Shown here: piece after piece, positions 14,905 through 23,954 of the stretch | Layout: each line of letters starts with the position of its first letter | Position numbering within the stretch: the first letter of the stretch is position 1 | DNA from: an uncultured Clostridia bacterium | GTDB lineage: Bacteria; Bacillota; Clostridia; Christensenellales; Aristaeellaceae | Direction: 5' to 3' | NCBI GenBank assembly: GCA_946414315.1 | Contig: CAMKNZ010000008.1 | Span: 1 to 64,000, forward strand | Length of the DNA stretch: 64,000 bases | Program-made: the position numbers and the translations under genes | Notes under the pieces: generated by a model | The model's input: the letters and a program-made list of their open reading frames with translations, nothing else | Told to the model about the DNA's origin: nothing | Database searches by the model: none

Positions 14905-15831
14905 ATGAAAAGACAGAGTTTCCGTGCGACGGTGAGCCTGATCCTGGGCGCAGCCCTCTGTTTCTGCATGGTTTTTCAGTCTGCCGGGGCTGAATCTTTC
15001 TATGTGGAAAACGAATGGAACTACGCGGACGGATCCATCGACGTAAATCACGGCATTCCCGATAACGCGACCGGGGTCATGGACCGGATCAGGCGCAAGG
15101 GCGTGCTCCGGGTGGCGACAGAGCCGTATTTCCCGCCATTCGAGTTTATCGATCCGGAACAGCTGGATCAGCGGCAGTACGTGGGCGCGGATATGATGCT
15201 GGCCCGCCTGATCGCGGAGAAGATGGGCGTGGAGCTGCAGATTGTGCCGATGGAATTTACACAGGTGCTCCCCGCGCTGAGTGAAAACCAGTGCGACCTG
15301 ACCATTTCCGCGCTTTCTTTTACGCCTAGCCGGGCGTCTTCCTACGCGCTGTCCAAGGGCTATTATTTCCCGGAAACCACTGCGAGCACTGCTTTTGTAA
15401 TCCGGGAAGAGGACAAGGACAATATCACTTCTCTGGAAGATCTGGCAGACAAAACGATCATTGCCCAGAGCAGTTCCCTGCAGGAAGCGATGGCTTCCAA
15501 AAACATCGTGAACTACCGCGAATTCCGGCGTGTTTCTTCTGTTCAGGCAGTCTATGAAGCCGTGCGGAAGGGCCGGGCGGACGCGGGCATAGTGGACATG
15601 GAAACCGCGTCCAACTATATACGGAACAATAAAGACGCCGGGCTGATGCTGGCGGAAAACCTGTATTTCACCCTGGCGGAACAGTATCTGGGACACCGGA
15701 TTGCCGCCAAAAAGGGTGAACTGCAGCTGATCTATTTCGTGAACGGCGTGATTGACGAGGTGCTTGCTGACGGCCGTTACATGAAATGGATCGAGGAAGC
15801 GCAGATCCGGGCCGCTGAAATAGGAAAGTAA
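14905..15831 (+). CDS. Extracytoplasmic solute-binding protein (SBP_bac_3)
   Basis: 308 residues from ATG 14905 (GGGAGAGGG site), with a signal peptide (RATVSLILGAALCFCMVFQ) and no clear lipobox. The SBP_bac_3 core begins at RKGVLRVATEPYFPPFEF, continues with VPMEFTQVLPALSENQCDLTIS and ends with a lobe-two helix containing YFVNGVIDEVLADGRYMKW. Such proteins bind amino acids or similar polar ligands. No permease or ATPase lies nearby; instead a six-gene signalling operon follows after about 40 bases. This suggests a ligand-sensing role rather than transport. Confidence 0.85.
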   Translation: MKRQSFRATVSLILGAALCFCMVFQSAGAESFYVENEWNYADGSIDVNHGIPDNATGVMDRIRRKGVLRVATEPYFPPFEFIDPEQLDQRQYVGADMMLARLIAEKMGVELQIVPMEFTQVLPALSENQCDLTISALSFTPSRASSYALSKGYYFPETTASTAFVIREEDKDNITSLEDLADKTIIAQSSSLQEAMASKNIVNYREFRRVSSVQAVYEAVRKGRADAGIVDMETASNYIRNNKDAGLMLAENLYFTLAEQYLGHRIAAKKGELQLIYFVNGVIDEVLADGRYMKWIEEAQIRAAEIGK

Positions 15832-15872
15832 ACGGAAAGCGGAGCCGAAAGAGCGCTGAAGGGGGAACGCAC

Positions 15873-18800
15873 GTGAAAAAGAATAAAGCTTATATACCGC
15901 TGTTCTGCCTGCTGATCCTGCTGTGCCTTTTTTTGAATTGGGGCGGGGATCAGCTGGTGTCACGCTGGAACTGGCCTGTCTGGCTGGATTCGTTCGGCAC
16001 TATGCTGACGGCCTATCTGCTTGGGCCCTGGTGTGCCGCGATCGTCGGTGCGACGACAAACATTCTCGGGTATATCCTGTACGGCATTCCCTGGTGGTAT
16101 GCCCTGGTCAGCATCGTGATCGGACTGATTGCCGGATTTGCCGCGAAGAAAAAGTGGCTGGATCATCTTCTGGGAACGCTGACCACCGGTGCGATCATGG
16201 CCGCGGCTATAGCAGCAGCCGCCTATCCCATCAACCTGATCCTGAACGGAGGAAGTACCGGAAACAACTGGGGCGACGCTGTAATCGGCTTCCTCGGGGA
16301 GGCCGGTATCCCGAGCTGGACAAGCCTTTTCATCGGCGAACTGTATGTGGAACTGATCGATAAGGTCATTATTCTGATTGTCCTGCATGTGATTATCCGG
16401 ATTGTGAAACTGATCTGTCGAAAACTGAAGAAGGACGAAGCCGGCCCGGAAGAAGAGACGGACGGAAGTGTCTCCGCCGTGGTTAAGGCGACAGCGCTCC
16501 TGCTGGCCGCAGGGCTGGGCGTATCCGCACTCGGCACGGTGATTCCGGCCGCGAAGGCGGAAGAATCCGCACCGGCGTTTGAAATCAATTACAACGATTA
16601 CGTACAGACCATCTATTCCAGCACAAACGGCCTGCCCTGCGGTGAAGCAAACGACATCGCGATCACCGGGGACGGCATCATCTGGATCGGTACCTATGCC
16701 GGTCTGTACCGCTATAACGGACGGGAATTCCGCTGGATGGACGGCTTTGATTCCGTCCGGAACGTCAACTGCCTGTATGTGGACGAGGAGGGCCGGCTGT
16801 GGATCGGTACGAACGACAACGGCCTGTCCATCGTGATCAACGAGCAGGTGGTCAATGTCATCGACCAGAGTCAGAGCCTGCCGTCCAACGCGGTCAAGTC
16901 CATCATCAAGAGTTCGGACGGATACTACTACATCGGTACGACATCCAGCATGCAGATCCTGACGCTGAACAACGGTCTGAAGCGTTTGAACACGCTGTCC
17001 GAGGTCGCCTACGCGGATCACCTGGCGGCCGACAGCAAGGGCAACGTGGCTGCGGTGACAAATGACGGCACGCTGTTCCTTCTGCAGCAGGGACAGATTG
17101 TCTCTTCACGCCAGCTGCCGGAGAGGCAAAGCACCTTCCGGTGCTGCACCTTCGATCCGGACGGCTACCTGCTGGCGGCAACGTCGGAAAACGAGATCTT
17201 CCGTTTCGATATCAGCAAGGGCTGGTTTGAAATGGCGGACGTGAAAGAATGCCCCGGGCTCCTGAGCATCAAGAACATGTATTACCTGGAGAACGGGCAG
17301 ATGTTCATCTGCGCGGACAACGGCGTGGCTTATGTCGACCAGAACGGCGAATATGAAAAGCTCAACACCAACGACTTCAACAATTCCATTGACAATATGC
17401 TGGTGGACTACCAGGGGAACCTGTGGTTTACTTCCTCCCGGCTCGGCCTGATGCGAATGGCCGCCTCCGACTTCCGGGATATCTACACGACCGCCGGCAT
17501 GGATAACCGGGTCGTCAACACAATCGTCCAGTGGAACGGCGTCTATTATTTCGGAACGGACAAAGGCATGGACGCGGTGGACGTGAAAGGAAAGCACCGG
17601 GTGAACGATGACCTGACCGAAAAGTTTGCCGGTGTCCGCATCCGCTGCATGGCGGTGGACGAACAGAACCACCTGTGGATCTGCACCCACGGCAAAGGCC
17701 TGTATGAATACGATCCGGACGGGACGGAATATGTATACAACAAGGAGAACGGCCTGTTCGGCAACAAAGCCCGTGTGGTGACCCAGCTGCGGGACGGTAC
17801 GATCCTGGTTTCCGGTGATACGGGCCTGGGTTTCTTCCGGGATCATCAGCTTCAGGATATGATCTGGTATTCCGATACCCGGATCACCAGCAACACTGTG
17901 ATGACCATGACGGAACTGCCGGACGGCACGATCCTGGCCGGTACGGACGGAAACGGTATCGCCGTGATCGAAAACCGGAAAGTGACCAGGATGCTGACAA
18001 GGGCGAACGGCCTGAGCAGCGACGTCATCCTGCGGACGGTGCTTGATGCCAAGACCGGCGGAGCATTTGTGGTCACCAGCAACGGCTTGTGCTACATGAA
18101 CACGGACGAGACCATCCGGACGCTGGACAACTTCCCCTATTTCAACAACTATGACATCTGGATCAAGGGAACGGACGGGCTGTTCGTCCTCTCCAGCGCC
18201 GGTATCTATACCGTGGACCGGAACGAACTGCTCAGCGGAAAAGACGAGATTTCCTATGACCTGCTGGATTCCCGACGGGGCCTGAACAGCAGCCTGACTG
18301 CCAACAGCTGGACCTGGTTCAACGATGAAACCGGCGAACTGTACCTGGCCTGCGACACGGGGGTGTTCGTGATCAACACGAACAGTTTCTCCTCCGGCAC
18401 GAAGATCTACCGGCTGAGCGTACCTTCCATCAAAATGGACGGCGTCGCACACCGGGTGGACCGGAGCGTAACCCAGAAAATCCCCCGGGGCGTCAGCCGC
18501 CTTGAGATCCAGCCGGAGGTCATCAACTATACGATCCAGGACCCCAACGTGGGTTATATGCTCGAGGGATTCGACCAGGACTGGAACATCGTTCCCCAGA
18601 ACGCGCTGAACACCATTTCCTATACAAACCTGCCAGCCGGCAACTATATATTCCACCTGGCGGTTTTTGACAACAACCAGGAGAACATACTGGTGGAACG
18701 GACCTATAACATCACCAAAGAGAAGGAGATGTACGACAACAGCTGGTTCATCTTCTATATGCTCTCGGTTCCGATGTTCACGGTGGGCTGGATTACCTGG

Positions 18801-19586
18801 CTGCTGGTTAAACGCCATGAGCGGAAGATGGAAGAACAGCTGGCCATGGCGAACCGCCAGATCGAGATGGGTAAACAGACGGTTATCGCTATTGCCCGCA
18901 CCGTCGACGCCAAGGACCAGCGCACCAGCGACCACAGCCGGCGCGTGGCCATCTATTCCAAACAGATCGCAGAAGAATACGGGCTGGATGAAAAACAGTG
19001 CCGGGACATCGAATGGGCGGCTCAGATGCACGACATCGGCAAGATCGGCATTCCGGACGCGATTCTGAACAAGCCGGCCCGGCTGACGGACGATGAATAC
19101 GCCGTCATGAAATCCCATACCGTCCGCGGCGCGGAGATCCTGAAGGACTTCACGCTGCTGGATAATGTTATCGACGGCGCCCAGTATCACCATGAGCGGT
19201 ACGACGGCCGCGGATACCCGCAGGGCCTGAGCGGGGAGGACATCCCGCTGTTCGCCCGGATTATCGGTGTGGCTGACGCGTTCGACGCGATGACCGCCAA
19301 CCGTATCTACCGCCAGCAGATGGACTTCAGCTACGTGCTGGGCGAGATGGAGAAAGGCCGCGGAACCCAGTTCGATCCGCAGTTTGTGGATATCCTGCTG
19401 AAGCTGATCAACAACGGCGTCATCGACCTGAACAAACTCTATCACGTTTCCAAGGAAGACAGCGACCAGGCGGAAAAGGCGGCCGCGGAAGCCCGGGCCG
19501 CCAGCGGACAGAAGGCAGAGCAAAGTCCCTACAGTTCCGGCAGCGTTTCTGAGCGTAAGGATCCGGAGAAGGGAGACAAAGCATGA
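15873..19586 (+). CDS. Membrane / two-component propeller / HD-GYP protein
   Basis: 1237 residues from GTG 15873 (GGGGGA site). Five or six N-terminal membrane helices (about 8-185) contain WLDSFGTMLTAYLLGPW and TTNILGYILYGIPWWY, resembling the S-component fold of ECF transporters. A further hydrophobic segment near 210 leads to an external part: two-component-regulator propeller blades (GIIWIGTYAGLYRYN, RLWIGTNDNGLS, HLWICTHGKGLYEY), then a Y_Y_Y domain (about 870-940). A transmembrane helix (about 955-975), a coiled coil and the HD-GYP domain follow: MHDIGKIGIPD with His1053-Asp1054 and RGYPQGL with GYP at 1114-1116. HD-GYP domains hydrolyse c-di-GMP. Its stop overlaps the next start by 4 bases. 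Confidence 0.88.
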   Translation: MKKNKAYIPLFCLLILLCLFLNWGGDQLVSRWNWPVWLDSFGTMLTAYLLGPWCAAIVGATTNILGYILYGIPWWYALVSIVIGLIAGFAAKKKWLDHLLGTLTTGAIMAAAIAAAAYPINLILNGGSTGNNWGDAVIGFLGEAGIPSWTSLFIGELYVELIDKVIILIVLHVIIRIVKLICRKLKKDEAGPEEETDGSVSAVVKATALLLAAGLGVSALGTVIPAAKAEESAPAFEINYNDYVQTIYSSTNGLPCGEANDIAITGDGIIWIGTYAGLYRYNGREFRWMDGFDSVRNVNCLYVDEEGRLWIGTNDNGLSIVINEQVVNVIDQSQSLPSNAVKSIIKSSDGYYYIGTTSSMQILTLNNGLKRLNTLSEVAYADHLAADSKGNVAAVTNDGTLFLLQQGQIVSSRQLPERQSTFRCCTFDPDGYLLAATSENEIFRFDISKGWFEMADVKECPGLLSIKNMYYLENGQMFICADNGVAYVDQNGEYEKLNTNDFNNSIDNMLVDYQGNLWFTSSRLGLMRMAASDFRDIYTTAGMDNRVVNTIVQWNGVYYFGTDKGMDAVDVKGKHRVNDDLTEKFAGVRIRCMAVDEQNHLWICTHGKGLYEYDPDGTEYVYNKENGLFGNKARVVTQLRDGTILVSGDTGLGFFRDHQLQDMIWYSDTRITSNTVMTMTELPDGTILAGTDGNGIAVIENRKVTRMLTRANGLSSDVILRTVLDAKTGGAFVVTSNGLCYMNTDETIRTLDNFPYFNNYDIWIKGTDGLFVLSSAGIYTVDRNELLSGKDEISYDLLDSRRGLNSSLTANSWTWFNDETGELYLACDTGVFVINTNSFSSGTKIYRLSVPSIKMDGVAHRVDRSVTQKIPRGVSRLEIQPEVINYTIQDPNVGYMLEGFDQDWNIVPQNALNTISYTNLPAGNYIFHLAVFDNNQENILVERTYNITKEKEMYDNSWFIFYMLSVPMFTVGWITWLLVKRHERKMEEQLAMANRQIEMGKQTVIAIARTVDAKDQRTSDHSRRVAIYSKQIAEEYGLDEKQCRDIEWAAQMHDIGKIGIPDAILNKPARLTDDEYAVMKSHTVRGAEILKDFTLLDNVIDGAQYHHERYDGRGYPQGLSGEDIPLFARIIGVADAFDAMTANRIYRQQMDFSYVLGEMEKGRGTQFDPQFVDILLKLINNGVIDLNKLYHVSKEDSDQAEKAAAEARAASGQKAEQSPYSSGSVSERKDPEKGDKA

Positions 19587-20776
19587 AAAAACAGATCGTC
19601 CTGACGGCCGTTGTATGCGCGGTCGTGCTGATCGCGGCAGCGGTCCTGACCGGTTTCCTGGGCGGCCCGAAAAGCACAAAAACCCTGAAGGTGGGTTTTG
19701 TCTATTCCGAGGATGAGAGCACACCCTATACAGCCAACTTTGTCAAGGCCCAGCGGGCGCTGCAGGAAGAATACGGAAGCAGGATAGAGATCCTGGCAAA
19801 GAGTAACGTGCTCAGCCGGGAATGCGAGACGCCCATCCGGGACCTGATCCGGGACGGGGTAAAGATCCTCTTTATCAACATGGACACGGATATTCCGGTG
19901 ACCCTGGCCCGGGAATTCCCGCAGGTACAGTTCTGCCAGGCTTCCATGCCGACAATCAGCATCGAAGGAACGCCGGAAAACTACCATACCTTCAACGGGG
20001 AAATCTACCAGGCCCGCTACGTAAGCGGTATCGCCGCAGGCATGAAGTTGCGTCAACTGCTGGACAGCGGCGCACTGCTGCCCCAGGACGCGCTGGTGGG
20101 TTACGTCGGCGCGAACTCCACGGCGGAGGTCATTTCCGGCTATACCGCTTTCCTGCTGGGCGTGCGGAGCGTGGCGCCTGAAGCGACCATGCGGGTCCGC
20201 TATACGGGCAGCTGGAGCAACTTTTCGGCCGAGAAGGAACAGACACGGGAACTGATCAAGGAAGGCTGCGTGGTCATCGCCCAGCACGTGAATACTACCG
20301 CGCCGGCTGTGGTCTGCGAAGAAGCGGCGGCTTCGGGACTGACGGTCTATCATGTGGGCTATCACCAGAGCATGATGGACATTGCGCCTTCCTCCTCCTT
20401 GACCAGCGTGAGGACGAACTGGGCGCCCTACGCCATTCAGGCAGTGGAGGCGGTGCTGAACGACCAGGTGATCGAAAATGTGGTGGAAGCCCATGCCCAC
20501 GGCCGGGACCTGAGCGCCGGATTTGAGAGCGGCTGGGTGGAACTGCTGGAGCTGAACAAGTTCGTCATGGCGGAAGGCACCCAGGAGAAGGTCAACAATG
20601 CGATTGAAAACCTGAAAAAGGGAAGGATCAAGGTGTTCAGCGGGAATTATACGGGCGTAAACCCGATCAATCCCGCGGATACGATCGACCTGAATACGGG
20701 TTATATCGAATGCCAGTATTCTTCCAATCCATCGTTCGGATATGTGCTGAGGGACTGCATCACGGTGGAAAACTAA
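19583..20776 (+). CDS. BMP family substrate-binding protein
   Basis: 397 residues. A signal anchor (IVLTAVVCAVVLIAAAVLTGFL) lacks a classic lipobox cysteine. The mature part is a basic-membrane-protein (PnrA/Med-like) periplasmic-binding fold: KVGFVYSEDESTPYTANF, INMDTDIPVTLAREFPQVQF, VSGIAAGMKLRQL, LVGYVGANSTAEVISGYTAFLLG, and TNWAPYAIQAVEAVL. Relatives bind nucleosides or simply regulate. ATG overlaps the HD-GYP stop by 4 bases (GGGAGA site), and no ABC transporter genes are present, so it may supply ligand information to the neighbouring sensor proteins. Confidence 0.85.
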   Translation: MKKQIVLTAVVCAVVLIAAAVLTGFLGGPKSTKTLKVGFVYSEDESTPYTANFVKAQRALQEEYGSRIEILAKSNVLSRECETPIRDLIRDGVKILFINMDTDIPVTLAREFPQVQFCQASMPTISIEGTPENYHTFNGEIYQARYVSGIAAGMKLRQLLDSGALLPQDALVGYVGANSTAEVISGYTAFLLGVRSVAPEATMRVRYTGSWSNFSAEKEQTRELIKEGCVVIAQHVNTTAPAVVCEEAAASGLTVYHVGYHQSMMDIAPSSSLTSVRTNWAPYAIQAVEAVLNDQVIENVVEAHAHGRDLSAGFESGWVELLELNKFVMAEGTQEKVNNAIENLKKGRIKVFSGNYTGVNPINPADTIDLNTGYIECQYSSNPSFGYVLRDCITVEN

Positions 20777-20862
20777 CAATATAACAAATGGATTATTGTT
20801 GGAGCGCGGGACGGACGGACCGCGCCCCGATGGCATAGGGAACCAATGAGGGGGATCTCCGG

Positions 20863-23800
20863 ATGAAAAACGAGCGGAAGAATCTGACGGTACGCATCGC
20901 GGTCATCGGCGGGATTATTGTGGCCGCAATCCTGGTGATCGGCACGATCTGGATGGGTCAGAGCGCCCGCCGTGATACGGACGACGCAGCCCGTTCCGTG
21001 AGCCTGCTGTATCTGGACGAACTGGCCGGCCGGCGGGGACAGGTGGTGGAGGAAACCCTCAATGACGATATCGGGAAGATCAGGGTCGCCGTCGAGCTGA
21101 TGACGGATGAAGACCTGAGCGACATTGAACACCTGCAGGCTTACCAGGCCCGGATGAAAAAACTGTACGATCTGGAAAAATTCGCATTTGTCGATACAGA
21201 CGGACTGATCTATACCTCCCGGGGAACACAGACGAATATCGATGATTACCAGTTTGAGCATACGTCGCTGGAAAAGCCGGAGATATCCCTTGTCAATACT
21301 GAAAGCACGGAGAACAGAAAGGTTGTTATCGCGGTACCGGTGGACCGGATGCTGGGTGATAAACGCCTGACGGTATGTTTCATGGAGATCGACATGGCGG
21401 TGATGCTGGGATCTGTTTCGGTAACCCAAAACACGGATTCCACCTATTGCAACATCTATACTGCCGATGGTATCCCGCTGAGCAACCAGGTCCTGGCCGG
21501 AACCGCAACAGAGAGCAACCTGTTTGACGCGCTGGCCAACGCGTCCTTCCGGGAGGGGTACTCCCTGGATCAGGTGAGAGCGGACTTTGTACAGAAAAAG
21601 CGGGGAATTGCCTCATTCAACTACAACGGCGCGCGGGAAATGCTCAGCTACGTGCCCGTGAAGGACACGGACTGGTTCCTGACCTATCTGATCCGTGAGA
21701 AAGTGATCAGCGACCGGATCGGCGCCGTTTCGAACGGGATCATCACCCGCAGCCTTGTTCAGTCCCTGCTGGCAGCACTGGCGCTGGCGGGCCTGTTCAC
21801 GTTCATCATCCGGCAGATCCGGAAAAATGCGAAGCTGCAGCTGGAAAAAGAAACCTCCGAGGCGGAAAACCGGGCACGGCACGAGGAGATGGAACAACGA
21901 CTGGCTCTTCAGGATCAGCTGCTGGCGCAGAAGACCCAACAGGAGGAACAGGGCAAGCTGATTACGGCACTGGCATCCGACTACCGGAGCGTGTACTATC
22001 TGGAACTGGATCAGAACCGGGGTGTGTGCTACCAGGCACGGACTGACCTGCACGGCTTCAGGGCGGGAGAGACTTTTAACTATCTGGAGTCTGTGACCGC
22101 ATACTGTAACAAATATATCCTGGAACCATACCGGAAGGACTTCCTGCAGTTTATCCAGCCGGACCATATCCGGGAGGGACTGAAAGAAAACCTGGTGATT
22201 TCCTATCGATACATGATCAGCGTGGATGGAAAGGAATCCTGGGAGGCCGTGCGCTTCGCGGGCGTGCGTCATCCGGAAGACCGGGCGGACCATCTGGTGC
22301 ACAGTGTGGGCGCGTGCTTCGCGGACGTGGATGCCGAAACCCGGCAGGCCCTGGCGCAGCAGCAGGCCCTGGGTGAAGCCCTGGCCGCAGCGGAACAGGC
22401 CAGCAAGGCCAAAACTGCCTTCCTGAGCAACATGAGCCATGAGATCCGGACGCCCATGAACGCGATCATCGGCCTGAACAATATCGCACTCAACGAGCCG
22501 GACGTATCTGAGAAACTGCGGGGATACCTGACCAAGACCGGAGAGAGTGCCCAGCACCTGCTGGGGATTATCAACGATATCCTGGATATGTCCCGGATCG
22601 AATCAGGCCGGATGGTGATCAAGAACGAAGAATTCTCCTTTGCCAAGAACCTGGAACAGGTGAATATGATGATCAGCGGCCAGTGTGCCGAAAAGGGCCT
22701 GACATTCGACTGCCGGATGATCGGAAAGATCGACGACTATTATATCGGAGACGGCATGAAGCTGCGTCAGGTGATGATCAACATCCTGAGCAACGCAGTG
22801 AAGTTTACGCCGGAAGGCGGAACGATCACCTTCCTGATCGAGGAAGGCCCCCGCTATAACGGCAAGGCAACCCTGAAGATGATCTTCAGGGATTCCGGTA
22901 TCGGCATGAGCAAAGAATTCCTGCCGCACCTGTTCGATGCCTTTGCCCAGGAGGACTCCTCGTCCACGAGCAAATACGGCAGCACCGGCCTGGGCATGCC
23001 CATCACGAAGAATATCGTGGAGCTGATGAACGGTCATATTGAGGTGGAGAGCGAGAAAGGGAAGGGAACCACCTTTACCGTAACGGTAACACTGACAGAA
23101 TCCGAACGGAAGGGCGCCGTGCCGGAGGGAGAGCTGAACCCGAAGGAAATGAACGTGCTGGTGATCGACGACGACCCGATCGCCCTGGAGCATGCACAGA
23201 TTGTGCTGGGCCAGATCGGGATCAACTGCGAGACGGCGCAGTCCGGTGCGGAAGGAATCGAAATGGTGAAGATCCGTCATGGGCGCAGGGCGGATTACGA
23301 CCTGCTGCTGGTGGACTGGAAGATGCCGGAGCTGGATGGCGTAGAGACGACCCGCCGGATCCGCGCCATCGTCGGGAACGATACACCGATCATTATCCTG
23401 ACTTCATATAACTGGGATGAGGTGGCGGAGGAAGCCCGCAGCGCGGGCGTTGATACATTCGTACCCAAGCCGCTTTTTGCCGGCAGCGTGATGGATGAAT
23501 TCCGCGAGGCGTTCAAGCGGAAAAACGCAAACATGACCAGGGAAGCCGCAGACCTGAAGGGACGTCATATCCTGCTGGCAGAAGACGTAGCGGTGAACGC
23601 CGAGATCATGGTCATGGTGCTGAACATGCGGGAGATTGAGGTCGACGTGGCGGAAAACGGCCGGATCGCGGTGGAAAAATATGAATCCCATCCGGACGGA
23701 TACTACGACGCGATCCTGATGGATATGAGGATGCCGGAAATGGACGGCCTGGAGGCGACGAGGAAGATCAGGCATACAGGCCGGCGGGACGCTATGACAA

Positions 23801-23940
23801 TCCCGATCATAGCACTGACGGCCAACGCCTTTGATGAGGACGTTCAGCGCAGTCTGCAGGCTGGCCTGAATGCGCACCTGTCCAAACCGGTGGAGCCGGA
23901 AGCGCTGTTTGAAACGCTGGAAAGCCTGATCCGTCCATGA
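20863..23940 (+). CDS. Hybrid sensor histidine kinase with two receivers
   Basis: 1025 residues. Two transmembrane helices (about 10-27 and 295-315) flank a 270-residue extracytoplasmic sensor, probably dCache-like. After a coiled coil and a PAS-like region (about 360-510) comes HisKA with NMSHEIRTPMNAI (His526), HATPase_c with NILSNAVKF (about 640), DSGIGMS and STGLGMPI, then two receiver domains: VLVIDDD at about 763 with Asp818, and LLAEDVAVNAE with Asp954. Both receivers keep the acidic pocket and the C-terminal lysine. It likely autophosphorylates and passes phosphate via the free HPt protein at the operon end. A GAGGGGGA site precedes the ATG. Confidence 0.9.
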   Translation: MKNERKNLTVRIAVIGGIIVAAILVIGTIWMGQSARRDTDDAARSVSLLYLDELAGRRGQVVEETLNDDIGKIRVAVELMTDEDLSDIEHLQAYQARMKKLYDLEKFAFVDTDGLIYTSRGTQTNIDDYQFEHTSLEKPEISLVNTESTENRKVVIAVPVDRMLGDKRLTVCFMEIDMAVMLGSVSVTQNTDSTYCNIYTADGIPLSNQVLAGTATESNLFDALANASFREGYSLDQVRADFVQKKRGIASFNYNGAREMLSYVPVKDTDWFLTYLIREKVISDRIGAVSNGIITRSLVQSLLAALALAGLFTFIIRQIRKNAKLQLEKETSEAENRARHEEMEQRLALQDQLLAQKTQQEEQGKLITALASDYRSVYYLELDQNRGVCYQARTDLHGFRAGETFNYLESVTAYCNKYILEPYRKDFLQFIQPDHIREGLKENLVISYRYMISVDGKESWEAVRFAGVRHPEDRADHLVHSVGACFADVDAETRQALAQQQALGEALAAAEQASKAKTAFLSNMSHEIRTPMNAIIGLNNIALNEPDVSEKLRGYLTKTGESAQHLLGIINDILDMSRIESGRMVIKNEEFSFAKNLEQVNMMISGQCAEKGLTFDCRMIGKIDDYYIGDGMKLRQVMINILSNAVKFTPEGGTITFLIEEGPRYNGKATLKMIFRDSGIGMSKEFLPHLFDAFAQEDSSSTSKYGSTGLGMPITKNIVELMNGHIEVESEKGKGTTFTVTVTLTESERKGAVPEGELNPKEMNVLVIDDDPIALEHAQIVLGQIGINCETAQSGAEGIEMVKIRHGRRADYDLLLVDWKMPELDGVETTRRIRAIVGNDTPIIILTSYNWDEVAEEARSAGVDTFVPKPLFAGSVMDEFREAFKRKNANMTREAADLKGRHILLAEDVAVNAEIMVMVLNMREIEVDVAENGRIAVEKYESHPDGYYDAILMDMRMPEMDGLEATRKIRHTGRRDAMTIPIIALTANAFDEDVQRSLQAGLNAHLSKPVEPEALFETLESLIRP

Positions 23941-23954
23941 GGCGGAGGCAGAAG

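Noticed and set aside
17106-19724. 872-codon open frame on the minus strand
   Set aside because: It is antisense to the clear HD-GYP protein, has low-complexity His/Arg/Val composition and no domain. GC-rich coding DNA often leaves such frames open.
14905-20776. ABC transporter operon (two binding proteins)
   Set aside because: No permease or ATPase gene is present; all neighbours are signalling proteins.
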